A stretch of DNA of 22,775 nt from JAXJQF01 sp036311285 (GTDB lineage Bacteria; Pseudomonadota; Gammaproteobacteria; Enterobacterales; Succinivibrionaceae). The first letter of the stretch is position 1, and every line of letters starts with the position of its first letter. The DNA is taken from NCBI GenBank assembly GCA_036311285.1, contig JAXJQF010000068.1:1-22775 (forward strand), given 5' to 3'. Shown here one piece after another: positions 1-8,163 of this stretch. Under the pieces are notes generated by a model. That model saw nothing but the letters and a program-made list of their open reading frames with translations. It was not told where the DNA came from and searched no databases. The position numbers and the translations under genes are program-made.

Positions 1-137
1 CAGGGAAATTAGAAGGGATGAATAATAAGATTAAGGTAGCCAAACGTATAGCATATGGCTACCGAGATGAAGACTATTTCTTTACATTGATTAGGTATAA
101 GTCGACCATAGGACTCCCGACAAATCCGTGAAGAGCC
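1..137 (+). mobile_element. Right end of an ISL3-family insertion sequence
   Basis: The left edge of the window cuts an insertion sequence. Its transposase C-terminus runs up to base 131, and the sequence GTGAAGAGCC at 128-137 looks like the outer end of a terminal inverted repeat: read outward-in on the minus strand it begins GGCTCTTCACGG. ISL3-family ends commonly start GG-N-TCTT and often overlap the end of the transposase gene, as seen here. The next eight bases, ATTTATTT (138-145), would be one copy of the 8-bp AT-rich target duplication this family makes. The left end and the other copy lie outside the window, so completeness of the element cannot be judged. Confidence 0.7.
3..131 (+). 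CDS. ISL3-family transposase, C-terminal fragment (5' part outside window)
   Basis: An open frame entering from the left edge encodes about 42 residues ending in a TGA at 129-131. It begins G-K-L-E-G-M-N-N-K-I-K and continues with A-Y-G-Y-R-D and then a short hydrophobic stretch, which is the characteristic end of the DDE domain of ISL3 transposases; the Glu of the L-E-G motif is probably the last catalytic acid. The protein would cut and join DNA at the element's ends. Only the tail is visible, so whether the full gene is intact is unknown. The frame is open from base 3 and has no start in the window. Confidence 0.7.
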   Translation, partial: GKLEGMNNKIKVAKRIAYGYRDEDYFFTLIRYKSTIGLPTNP

Positions 138-377
138 ATTTATTTAATTCCTTTAGTCTTGAGTGTTTAATTTTAATTGTGTTGATATTTATAGAAATTA
201 TGTTTTCTATAATTTTTATTATCTCCACTATTTCTGATAGTGGATGTAAGTATGTGTGTACGATGCATATTATCATATGTGTACGTATTGTGTTAAATAT
301 AATGACACAATTTACTAATGTTGTGTTTATATAAAGTAAAAATAAGATAGAAAAAAGTAGATAATGAATAAGATAGA
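138..377. other. Intergenic stretch between IS end and terminator; no gene seen
   Basis: This very AT-rich stretch contains open frames on both strands, but their products are runs of Ile, Leu, Phe, Tyr and Ser with no domain. The minus-strand frame runs into the transposase end and IS repeat, and the plus-strand frame has no ribosome binding site. I see no RNA gene or repeat here other than the presumed target duplication at 138-145. Confidence 0.5.
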
Positions 378-408
378 AATAAAAAGAACTAAAGAGATTC
401 TTTAGTTC
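378..408 (-). terminator. Rho-independent terminator of the outer-membrane protein gene
   Basis: GAACTAAAG (386-394) and CTTTAGTTC (400-408) form a perfect 9-bp stem with a 5-base loop. Read on the minus strand the stem is followed by TTTTTATTT, giving the uridine tract. It lies 83 bases beyond the stop codon of the minus-strand gene. Confidence 0.7.
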
Positions 409-490
409 TAATATCAAGGAAGAGTAAAAATTTAAACTATAAAAACTTATTTTAAATATGTGCAACACAAAGCTTGCATACATTTATTTT

Positions 491-1234
491 TTAATAGTTA
501 ACAGATATACCAGCGAAGAAACCGTCTGATTTATATGTTAAATCTAGATCTTCTACATCATCAGCTGATGCGTATATTTTGCGATAACCAGCTTCTACAG
601 AAGCTCCTACGTCAGCAACGTCAAACATTTCCCACGCTAATGCAATTTCTGCATCGTAGAATGCATAGTCACCAATAGCAAGGCCTGCTACATCTCCTTT
701 GAGTGAGATGTCAAATGGTAATTTAATTTCACTGCAAGCATATGGAAGAGGGGCTACACCTTTGTAGTCAATTTTTGCTGAGGTAATACCATCAGTTGCT
801 TCGATTTTAAAATCACCAATCTTTAAATTTATACCGATACCTAATGACAAAATGTCATTGTTTAACACATTGTAGTATGGCGTAACATCAAAGTGACTTA
901 GCTTAGCGTCGATTTTGATATTAGCTTGGTCAGTATAGACTTTATCGTCAATTTTGATTGAGCCGGTAATTGTTGTTTTGGCATCATGCTCTAAATCTGT
1001 ATAACGAAGTTTAAAATTTGGTAATACTGGAACCTTGTGTTCAACCTTAGCCCAAATTACAGGTTTAAAGTCGTGTTCATTTTTGAAACTGTTGTAATAA
1101 CCTTCGTATGTACCTCCAACTTTCATATTGTTGTTCCAATAATTTAGACCAACATTTAAGTCTAATAGGTCTGCATGAGCAGTAGTTGTGCTTGCGAATA
1201 TAATTGCAGCTAATATTACCGATTTCTTTAACAT
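491..1234 (-). CDS. Outer-membrane beta-barrel protein, TIGR04219-like
   Basis: This encodes a 247-residue exported protein. It starts with a classic signal peptide, Met-Leu-Lys-Lys then a hydrophobic core, ending Ala-His-Ala with predicted cleavage before Asp-Leu-Leu. The mature part alternates polar and aromatic/hydrophobic residues as in beta strands and ends in an aromatic residue (V-N-Y), typical of BAM-assembled barrels. A central H-K-V-P-V-L-P-N-F segment and a late A-G-Y-R segment match my recollection of the TIGR04219 outer-membrane family, whose function is unknown. A longer frame opens at 1261, but I prefer the ATG at 1232-1234: it gives a clean signal peptide and has AAGGGA (1247-1252, minus strand) 12 bases upstream. 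It is the only complete minus-strand gene and has its own terminator. Confidence 0.8.
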   Translation of the reverse strand: MLKKSVILAAIIFASTTTAHADLLDLNVGLNYWNNNMKVGGTYEGYYNSFKNEHDFKPVIWAKVEHKVPVLPNFKLRYTDLEHDAKTTITGSIKIDDKVYTDQANIKIDAKLSHFDVTPYYNVLNNDILSLGIGINLKIGDFKIEATDGITSAKIDYKGVAPLPYACSEIKLPFDISLKGDVAGLAIGDYAFYDAEIALAWEMFDVADVGASVEAGYRKIYASADDVEDLDLTYKSDGFFAGISVNY

Positions 1235-1770
1235 ATATTTATTTGATCCCTTGTTAAGCATTGTTTATTAAAACTTCTTAAGTTGATATTTTAATAAAAT
1301 AACTTTCTAACAGTTGTTATTACTATTGTCATTATTACAGATAATAGATGTTAGTTTGACTCTTAGATATATCATATAGGAACTATTTGAGCTTAGTATA
1401 GAGACGGAAATTATTTTGAGAAATGTGTCGTTTATTTAGAGTAAAAAAATATTGTTTTTGTGAGTGAAAGAATATTTTTATCCGTTCGTCGTAAACACTT
1501 TGTTCTTCAGTGCGTTGATTTGAAGCACAAACGTAGTAGTTTTATTATACTAACCAATTAAGCGTTAGTTATTCTCAATATATTGGAATTCCACGTCTTT
1601 TGAAAAAGCGAGATGTCAAAACTAAAGCATGATATTTTGGTAAAATATGATAAAATTTAGCAACTGTGCAGAACCTTAAATATAAGTATTTAATGTTGTT
1701 TAAATTATTCGAAAATACAAAAACATTAACTCTAAAATCTAAAATTTAAGTCTAAAAATAGAAAATACAT
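1235..1770. other. Divergent intergenic region between the OMP gene and hrpA
   Basis: About 535 bases separate the two divergent genes. It holds the OMP ribosome binding site, a possible hrpA promoter, and an AT-only perfect inverted repeat ATATTTT-GGT-AAAATAT at 1632-1648 within the presumed hrpA leader. No coding frame or RNA gene is evident. I could not place an OMP promoter with confidence. Confidence 0.4.
1520..1548 (+). promoter_or_regulatory. Possible sigma-70 promoter for hrpA
   Basis: TTGAAG at 1520-1525 and TATTAT at 1543-1548 are separated by 17 bases. The start of transcription would be near 1555, giving a leader of about 215 bases. AT-rich sequence produces such matches by chance, so support is weak. 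Confidence 0.3.
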
Positions 1771-4700
1771 ATGTTAACTAAAATAAATTATCAAACAATC
1801 AATAAAAGTTTAGACAAAGCGTTATTATCAGATAAACGCAGAATTCTTAATAAAGCAAAAAAAATATTTGGAAACAAAAATAAAAAAATAGATGAGTCTA
1901 ATATCTCTCAAGATGATTTAAATGAATTAGCAATAGAATGTGCTTTAGCGTGTGAAAAAGCTCAACTTCGCAATCAAAATATTCCAAAAATTGAATACCC
2001 TGATAACTTGCCAGTTAGTAAGGAAAAGGATAATTTAGTAAAGTTAATCAAAGAAAATCAAGTTGTTATTATCGCAGGTGATACAGGTTCAGGTAAAACC
2101 ACACAATTACCAAAAATTTGTTTAGAAGCAGGTCTTGGTCGTCGTGGTTATATTGGTCATACGCAAACTAGACGTTTAGCAACTCGAACAGTTGCCAAAC
2201 GCATAAGTGATGAGTTAAAAGTAGAGCTTGGAACTTTAGTTGGTTATAAGATTCGTTTTACGGATAAGGTTTCAGATAATACTATCATTAAGCTAATGAC
2301 GGATGGTGTTTTATTAACTGAACTAGAAAGAGATAGATATCTAAATGATTATGAAGTTTTAATTATCGATGAAGCTCATGAAAGAAGCTTAAATATTGAT
2401 TTTATTTTAGGTTTTTTAAAAGAACTTCTTGCTAAAAGAAAAGATCTTAAGGTGATTGTAACTTCTGCAACAATTGATCTTGAAAGATTTAGTAAACATT
2501 TTAACGATGCTCCAATAAAGGTTGTAGAGGGAAGAACGTATCCTGTAGAGGTGATTTACAATCCGCTTGATGAAATAGACCTTGATGATGGTGAAGAGGA
2601 AATCGATGAGGATGTACTTCATAATGGTATTTTACAAGCTATAAAAATGCTTGAGCATGATTCATACGGTGATATTTTAGTATTCTTAAATGGTGAAAGA
2701 GATATTGCTGAATGTGCTGACTTTTTGAGAAAAACTAATCTGAAATCAACAGAGATTCTTCCTCTTTATGCAAGATTAAGTAATCAAGAACAAAATCGAA
2801 TATTCGAACCCCACACAGGTAGAAGAATTGTGTTAGCAACAAATGTTGCTGAAACTTCAATAACTGTACCTGGAATTAAATATGTTATTGACCCAGGTAC
2901 TGCTAGAATTAGTAGATACAATACTAGAAACAAGGTTCAAAGGTTACCAATTGAACCTATATCCCAAGCAAGTGCAGATCAAAGAAAGGGACGTTGTGGT
3001 CGTGTACAAAATGGTATTTGTGTTCGTTTGTATAGTGAGATTGATTATATAAATAGAAAGCAGTTTACTGATCCTGAAATATTAAGAACTAATTTATCTG
3101 CTGTTATACTTAGAATGTTGTCTCTTCATATTGAAGATATATATTCATTCCCATTTATTGAATCTCCTGAAGAAAAGCAAATTAGAGATGGTTTAAAACT
3201 ATTAGAAGACCTTGGGGCTGTTACATATATTAAGAAGAAAGTATGTAAGGAAAGTTTAACACATAGAAAGAATCGTGAAGATTCTTTAAAAAATAAGATA
3301 AACCTTAATGATAATAATCTGCACCAGGAACGATTTGAAATTAAAGAGCTACCAGTCTTAACGAAGATAGGTAAACAAATGGCATCAATTCCATGCGATC
3401 CTAGACTTGCTAGAATGTTGATTGAAGCTAATGAACAGCATGCGTTAAAGGAATTGTTAATAATCGTTTCTAATTTAAGTGCTCAAGAAACAAGAGAAAG
3501 ACCACTTCAATGGAGAGAGGCTGCAAATACTGCTCACAAACGTTTTGATAATGAGAAGTCAGACTTTATTTCTATTTTAAATCTTTATGCTTATTTGAAG
3601 GATTTATTAAAAGATAATTCAAATAGTGCTGCAAGAAAAATAATGCGTAAAGAGTTCTTATCGTACTTAAGAATGAGAGAATGGTTTGATATACATACTC
3701 AGCTAGAAGAAGCAATCAAAGATTTAGGTTTCAAAATTAATGTTGAGGATGCTACATACGAACAAGTTCACTGTTCATTATTATGTGGTTTACTTGGTTT
3801 TATAGGAATGAAATCAATACAGGGACATGAATATGTAGGAGCAAGAAATAATCATTTTTACATATTCCCTGGTTCAGGTATTGCTAAAAAGAGTCCAAAG
3901 TGGATCATGTGTGGTGAAATCACAGAAACTTCAAAACTTTATGCACGTAATGTTGCTGAAATTGAACCTGTATGGTGTGAGAAATATGGTAAGGATTTAA
4001 TCAAATATTCATACAGTGATGAATTTTGGAGTAAAAATCAGGCTGCAGTAATGGCTACATGTAAAGGCGTGTTATATGGGTTGCCAATTATTTCAAATAG
4101 AAAGGTGAATTATACAAGGATAAATCCAAGTTTATGTCGTGAGTTGTTTATTCGAGAAGGTTTGGTAAATGGCGAGTTTAATACCAAAGCAGCATTCTTA
4201 AAGCATAATTTAGGCTTGGTTGATGAGGTTATAGAGTTAGAAGAAAAGTCTAGAAGAAGAGATTTATTGGTAAGCGATGACGCTTTGTTTGCTTTTTATG
4301 ACGAGCGTATTCCAGATGATATTGCAGAAGGACGTACTTTTGAGACATGGTGGAATAAGAAGAGTAAGGAAAATAGTACCTACTTAAATTATGATATAGA
4401 AATGCTTTTTCAAAAGGATTCTTCTGGAGTAACAGAAGACCTATATCCTAATCATTATGTAATAAAGAACATCCGTCTACCTTTAGAATACAATTTTGAT
4501 CCAACACAGGAAAATGACGGTGTAACCGTAATTGTTCCTATTAGTGTGCTAAATCAATTAGAAGAAGATGATTTTTTATGGTTGATACCAGGGTTACGTT
4601 TAGAACTTTATACGTCACTAATAAAATCATTACCAAAGGTTCTACGTAAAAATTTTGTTCCAGCTCCAGATTATGCTAAGAAGTTAAATGATGAATTAGT

Positions 4701-5811
4701 GCCATTTTGTGGTCATTTTTGGGAGTTGTTGTGTAAAAAAATGACTAAATACGCTGGAACAATTATTGAAAAGAAGGACTTTGACTTAACTTTTTTACCT
4801 AAGCATTTGTCTTTTGTATTCCGTGTTATTGATATAAAGCGAAGAGTTTTAAAGGAAAGTAGATCTTTAGAACATTTAAAGAGTAGTTTAAGAGAACAGG
4901 TTAAAAATTCTTTAGCTATTGTTGTAAAAGAAATGCCAAAGCAAGAGGGGATAAAGTCCTGGGACTTTGATTCAATTCCGAAATCTCAAAAGAGAATTCA
5001 TGGAGGGATGGAAATTATTGCTTATCCTGCATTGAGAGATACTCGGGATAGCGTAAGTATGGAATTATTCGAAACTGCAGAGGAAGCTGAATTTAATATG
5101 AAGAAAGGGTTAAATAGATTAATACTTCTATCAATTCCAAGTCCTTTAAAGTATCTAGAGGATAAACTTCCAAATAAATCTAAGCTTGCAATGTATTTTA
5201 ATGTTGTTGGAGGCAATGTTAAGGAATTTGTTGAAGATTTAGAAATGCTTGCAATTACTCAAATCGTTGAAGAGAATGGCGGTCTTGCTTATGATAAGCA
5301 ACAATTTGATAAGCTTGTAAATATTGCTAAATCAGAAATATATGATAGAGTCTTGAAACTTGCTATTATAGGTGAAAAGATATTAGTTCGTGCAAATGAC
5401 TTAAAGAAAGTATTAAAGGGGCGTATGGATTTTTCTACAGCTTATGCCTTTAGTGATATGGGAGCACAGCTGAAGAGACTTATCTGTAAGAATTTTGCAA
5501 GTGCAAGTGGAACGTATTACGTTCATTTGGAACGCTACTTAGAAGCAATGCAAAAGCGTATTGAAAAGGTTCATATAGAACCTAATAGAGATTTAATGCA
5601 ATTAAAGAAAATTCAATCATGTGAAGAAGAATATGAATCTTTATTAGGAAAGTTTGCTGGTAAGGTAATACCACAGGACGTATACGATGTAAGATTTATG
5701 ATTGAAGAACTTAGAGTGTCATTATTTGCACAGGTTTTAAAAACTTTTTATCCTGTGTCAGACAAGAGAGTTTTAATCGAAATTGATAAACTAAAGAAGC
5801 TTCATCATTAA
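1771..5811 (+). CDS. hrpA: ATP-dependent RNA helicase HrpA
   Basis: This 1346-residue DEAH-box helicase closely follows E. coli HrpA (1300 residues) along its whole length. Visible motifs are Walker A G-D-T-G-S-G-K-T (103-110), D-E-A-H (200-203), S-A-T (232-234) and motif VI Q-R-K-G-R-C-G-R (404-411). They are followed by the winged-helix/HA2 region and the long C-terminal DUF3418 region ending I-E-E-L-R-V-S-L-F-A-Q. HrpA acts in the cytoplasm on mRNA and has been linked to mRNA processing and to rescue of stalled, collided ribosomes. Compared with my memory of the E. coli protein there is an extra Lys/Asn-rich segment of about 35-40 residues near 486-526, just before the conserved D-P-R-L-A-R-M. 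The ATG at 1771 fits the family N-terminus, but no good Shine-Dalgarno precedes it. No clear terminator follows. Confidence 0.97.
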   Translation: MLTKINYQTINKSLDKALLSDKRRILNKAKKIFGNKNKKIDESNISQDDLNELAIECALACEKAQLRNQNIPKIEYPDNLPVSKEKDNLVKLIKENQVVIIAGDTGSGKTTQLPKICLEAGLGRRGYIGHTQTRRLATRTVAKRISDELKVELGTLVGYKIRFTDKVSDNTIIKLMTDGVLLTELERDRYLNDYEVLIIDEAHERSLNIDFILGFLKELLAKRKDLKVIVTSATIDLERFSKHFNDAPIKVVEGRTYPVEVIYNPLDEIDLDDGEEEIDEDVLHNGILQAIKMLEHDSYGDILVFLNGERDIAECADFLRKTNLKSTEILPLYARLSNQEQNRIFEPHTGRRIVLATNVAETSITVPGIKYVIDPGTARISRYNTRNKVQRLPIEPISQASADQRKGRCGRVQNGICVRLYSEIDYINRKQFTDPEILRTNLSAVILRMLSLHIEDIYSFPFIESPEEKQIRDGLKLLEDLGAVTYIKKKVCKESLTHRKNREDSLKNKINLNDNNLHQERFEIKELPVLTKIGKQMASIPCDPRLARMLIEANEQHALKELLIIVSNLSAQETRERPLQWREAANTAHKRFDNEKSDFISILNLYAYLKDLLKDNSNSAARKIMRKEFLSYLRMREWFDIHTQLEEAIKDLGFKINVEDATYEQVHCSLLCGLLGFIGMKSIQGHEYVGARNNHFYIFPGSGIAKKSPKWIMCGEITETSKLYARNVAEIEPVWCEKYGKDLIKYSYSDEFWSKNQAAVMATCKGVLYGLPIISNRKVNYTRINPSLCRELFIREGLVNGEFNTKAAFLKHNLGLVDEVIELEEKSRRRDLLVSDDALFAFYDERIPDDIAEGRTFETWWNKKSKENSTYLNYDIEMLFQKDSSGVTEDLYPNHYVIKNIRLPLEYNFDPTQENDGVTVIVPISVLNQLEEDDFLWLIPGLRLELYTSLIKSLPKVLRKNFVPAPDYAKKLNDELVPFCGHFWELLCKKMTKYAGTIIEKKDFDLTFLPKHLSFVFRVIDIKRRVLKESRSLEHLKSSLREQVKNSLAIVVKEMPKQEGIKSWDFDSIPKSQKRIHGGMEIIAYPALRDTRDSVSMELFETAEEAEFNMKKGLNRLILLSIPSPLKYLEDKLPNKSKLAMYFNVVGGNVKEFVEDLEMLAITQIVEENGGLAYDKQQFDKLVNIAKSEIYDRVLKLAIIGEKILVRANDLKKVLKGRMDFSTAYAFSDMGAQLKRLICKNFASASGTYYVHLERYLEAMQKRIEKVHIEPNRDLMQLKKIQSCEEEYESLLGKFAGKVIPQDVYDVRFMIEELRVSLFAQVLKTFYPVSDKRVLIEIDKLKKLHH

Positions 5812-5965
5812 TTTGATTAGTTATTTAATGAAAATATGAACTATAAAGCTTAAACTATGTCTTAGTCTTATGTTTTAGATATGACATAATTTAAGAGTGG
5901 TAAAAAATATAAAAGGTTATTTTGGTAATCTAAAGGATTTTGTCATCTAAAGAGGAAATAGATAC

Positions 5966-6406
5966 ATGGCTAAATGTTGTTATGAAATAAAGAACTTTAC
6001 TGGCTTCAAGCATTTTTATGAAGAAGATGATATTGATTGTGGTGAGGTAATTAAAGACCTTGTTGCTGAAGGAAAGGGACAAGCAAATTGGTCATGTGAT
6101 TGTATATATGAACAAGAGTTTTCTAATTTAGAAAATGCAATGAAGGTTCTAAATGAATTAAATCAAACAACCACATGGAAGGATTTATGTATAACTATGA
6201 TTCCAATTGGTGATGATGGTAATTATGAATTCGAAAAAGAAAGCTTTGTTGTAATAACTCAATACATGAAACAATGTTTAGAAAAGCTTGCAACTGAGTT
6301 AGAAAACAATGGTTGGGGCGATGTTGCAGATGATGTGTATGCATTATTAACAACGATTGATCCTGAAAACAAGGAACAAGTTATTTCTTTCGATAGAATA
6401 GATTAG
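5966..6406 (+). CDS. Uncharacterised acidic protein, paralogue A
   Basis: I do not recognise this 146-residue protein. It is preceded by a good ribosome binding site, AGAGGA at 5951-5956, nine bases before the ATG. It is soluble, with no signal peptide or membrane segment, acidic (31 Asp/Glu by count), and rich in Cys and aromatic residues. Residues 68-74, T-T-T-W-K-D-L, followed by C-I-T, recur almost exactly in the protein at 9858-10304, as do the start M-A-K, an E-N-A/E-D-A stretch just before this motif, and a late L-E-N-N-G/L-E-E-N-G segment with A-D-D-V-Y/A-D-Y-V-F. The two are therefore paralogues. A weak AT-rich hairpin (6408-6440) starts just after the stop codon. Function unknown. 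Confidence 0.85.
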   Translation: MAKCCYEIKNFTGFKHFYEEDDIDCGEVIKDLVAEGKGQANWSCDCIYEQEFSNLENAMKVLNELNQTTTWKDLCITMIPIGDDGNYEFEKESFVVITQYMKQCLEKLATELENNGWGDVADDVYALLTTIDPENKEQVISFDRID

Positions 6407-6503
6407 TAATATTTTGCTAAAAGTAAAAAATGCAAATATTTCCTATTCGTAGTAAAATACACATCAACTCAGTTTTATATACAAATTTATAAGGAATTTT
6501 TAA

Positions 6504-7421
6504 ATGAATGCTTTAGTTTTAGGTCATAAGAATCCTGATACTGACTCAATTGTTGCAGCTATTGCATATGCTTATGTTTTAAATGGTCGTGGTATTTCTG
6601 CTACTCCTGTAGCTCAAGGCTCTGCAGCTCCTGAAACTCAATTTGTTTTAGATAAGTTCAACTTAAACGCTCCAGAAGTTGTTTCAAGTGTTGAAGGTAA
6701 GAATGTTTACTTAGTTGACTACTCAGATCTTGCTCAAGCTCCAGAAGATTTAACTAAGGCTACTATTTTAGGTATTGTTGACCACCACAAGTTAGGTGAT
6801 GTTACAACTGATACTCCATTAGAATGCTGGATTCAACCAGTAGGTTGTACTAATACTATTATTAAGATGATTGCAGACTATTATAATGTTGCGATTGAAC
6901 CAGCTGTAGCAGGTGCAATGTTATGTGCAATCTTATCTGATACTGTATTATTCAAGAGCCCAACTTGTACTCAATTAGATATTGATGCAGCAAATGCTTT
7001 AGCAAAGATTGCTAATGTTGATGATTTAGAAGCTTTAGGAATGGAAATGTTTAAGGCTAAATCTAACTTAGATGCAAGCCCACGTGATTTAATTTTCCGT
7101 GACTTCAAAGACTTTGATATGGGAAGCAAGAAGATTGGTATTGGCCAATTAGAAATCATTTCATTATCAATGATCTCTCCAGAATTAAAAGCTCAATTAA
7201 AGAGTGAATTAGCAGTAGTTAAGTCTGAAGGTCGTGATAGTGCAATCTTAGTCTTAACTGATATCATGAAGGAAGGTTCTGAAATTTTAGTTGTTTCTGA
7301 TGATGAAGATACAGTTATTAGTGCATTAGGTGCTACAAAGTCTGATTGTATGTGGGTTGACGGTATTATGAGTCGTAAGAAGCAGGTAGTTCCTCCTCTA
7401 CAAGCAGCTTTCAAAGCATAA
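6504..7421 (+). CDS. ppaC: Manganese-dependent (family II) inorganic pyrophosphatase
   Basis: This 305-residue protein hydrolyses pyrophosphate to phosphate, pulling biosynthetic reactions forward in the cytoplasm. The N-terminal DHH domain has the metal ligands G-H8-K-N-P-D12-T-D14-S, D72 in V-D-Y-S-D, the D-H-H motif at 93-95 and D146 in I-L-S-D-T. The C-terminal DHHA2 domain ends with the substrate-binding S-R-K-K-Q motif (290-294). Length is typical of the family. The residue after Asp72 is Tyr, where I recall His in the Bacillus enzyme. AAGGAA at 6491-6496 lies eight bases before the ATG, and a strong terminator follows. Family II enzymes use Mn or Co and differ from the family I Ppa that most gammaproteobacteria carry. 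Codons look optimised (TTA, GTT, GGT, AAG), suggesting high expression. Confidence 0.95.
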   Translation: MNALVLGHKNPDTDSIVAAIAYAYVLNGRGISATPVAQGSAAPETQFVLDKFNLNAPEVVSSVEGKNVYLVDYSDLAQAPEDLTKATILGIVDHHKLGDVTTDTPLECWIQPVGCTNTIIKMIADYYNVAIEPAVAGAMLCAILSDTVLFKSPTCTQLDIDAANALAKIANVDDLEALGMEMFKAKSNLDASPRDLIFRDFKDFDMGSKKIGIGQLEIISLSMISPELKAQLKSELAVVKSEGRDSAILVLTDIMKEGSEILVVSDDEDTVISALGATKSDCMWVDGIMSRKKQVVPPLQAAFKA

Positions 7422-7453
7422 TAAAATTGCTATAAAATCATAATGAAATAGTG

Positions 7454-7486
7454 AAAAAGTCAGGCGTATACATACCTGGCTTTTTT
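7454..7486 (+). terminator. Rho-independent terminator of ppaC
   Basis: AAAAAGTCAGG (7454-7464) pairs with CCTGGCTTTTT (7475-7485), with one T-G wobble, across a 10-base loop, and the stem runs into six T. It separates ppaC from xpt, so xpt needs its own promoter. Confidence 0.85.
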
Positions 7487-7505
7487 ATAATACTGTTACA
7501 TTAAA

Positions 7506-7520
7506 TGCAGATAATCTGCA
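7506..7520. promoter_or_regulatory. Perfect palindrome upstream of xpt, possible operator
   Basis: TGCAGAT-A-ATCTGCA is a perfect inverted repeat with 7-bp arms, lying 41 bases before the xpt start and after the ppaC terminator. A -10-like TATAAA at 7529-7534 lies just downstream, so a protein bound here would overlap the -35 region. The symmetry and position suggest a binding site for a dimeric regulator of the purine-salvage pair; the regulator is unknown. Confidence 0.45.
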
Positions 7521-7560
7521 AAAGCTTGTATAAAAATTTTGTTTCTCATTAGAGGTTTTT

Positions 7561-8151
7561 ATGTCGTTACAATACAAACCATTTGCTCCACTAGTAGAAA
7601 AGATCATTAAAGATGGTAAAAGTTTAGAAGGCGGAATATTAAAAGTTGATTCTTTTATTAACCATCAAATGGATCCTACTTTATTGCATTTAATGTCAAT
7701 TGAGTTTGTTCGTCGTTTTGCGGATAAAGAAATTAATAAAATCTTAACTATTGAGGCTTCGGGGATAGCTCCTGCTGTAATGGTTGGTTTTTTGTTAAAT
7801 GTACCGGTTGTATTTGCTAAGAAAAAGAAACCATCAACAATGTCAGATATGTTGGTAACTGAAGTATTTTCTTTTACGAAGAATACTAGCTACTCAGTAT
7901 GCGTTTCTAAGGAATATTTATCCGAAGGCGATAATGTCTTATTCATTGATGATTTCTTAGCAAATGGTAATGCTGCAAAAGGTATTATTGATTTAGTAAA
8001 ACAAGCAAATGCTAACCTATTAGGAATGGGATTTATTATTGAAAAGTCATTCCAGCATGGTGGTGATTACTTAAGAAATCAAGGTATTAAGGTAGAATCA
8101 TTAGCTATGATTGATAGCTTAGATGATTGTAAAATTCAAGTAAGACAATAA
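7561..8151 (+). CDS. xpt: Xanthine phosphoribosyltransferase
   Basis: This 196-residue protein converts xanthine and PRPP to XMP and pyrophosphate. It has the Bacillus-type Xpt layout: V-D-S-F-I-N-H-Q-M-D-P (29-39), E-A-S-G-I-A-P (65-71), a lysine-rich K-K-K-K-P-S-T (87-93), and the PRPP-binding loop V-L-F-I-D-D-F-L-A-N-G-N-A (126-138). The length matches the Bacillus enzyme (about 194) and exceeds the unrelated-looking Gpt of E. coli (152). AGAGG (7551-7555) precedes the ATG by five bases. The stop is 12 bases before the xanthine permease start, so the two form an operon, mirroring the xpt-pbuX pair of Bacillus. No purine riboswitch is visible upstream, unlike Bacillus. Confidence 0.95.
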   Translation: MSLQYKPFAPLVEKIIKDGKSLEGGILKVDSFINHQMDPTLLHLMSIEFVRRFADKEINKILTIEASGIAPAVMVGFLLNVPVVFAKKKKPSTMSDMLVTEVFSFTKNTSYSVCVSKEYLSEGDNVLFIDDFLANGNAAKGIIDLVKQANANLLGMGFIIEKSFQHGGDYLRNQGIKVESLAMIDSLDDCKIQVRQ

Positions 8152-8163
8152 ATTAAATTAGTA

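Noticed and set aside
128..334. 68-residue plus-strand open frame after the IS
   Set aside because: It starts inside the IS terminal repeat, has no ribosome binding site, and mirrors the equally spurious frame on the other strand.
91..483. 130-residue minus-strand open frame
   Set aside because: The product is a low-complexity run of Ile, Leu, Phe and Tyr, it overlaps the IS end and the terminator at 378-408, and it has no ribosome binding site; it is a chance frame in AT-rich DNA.
7487..7560. Purine riboswitch before xpt
   Set aside because: The space after the ppaC terminator is about 75 bases and shows neither the three-way-junction stems nor the conserved loop sequences of the guanine aptamer.
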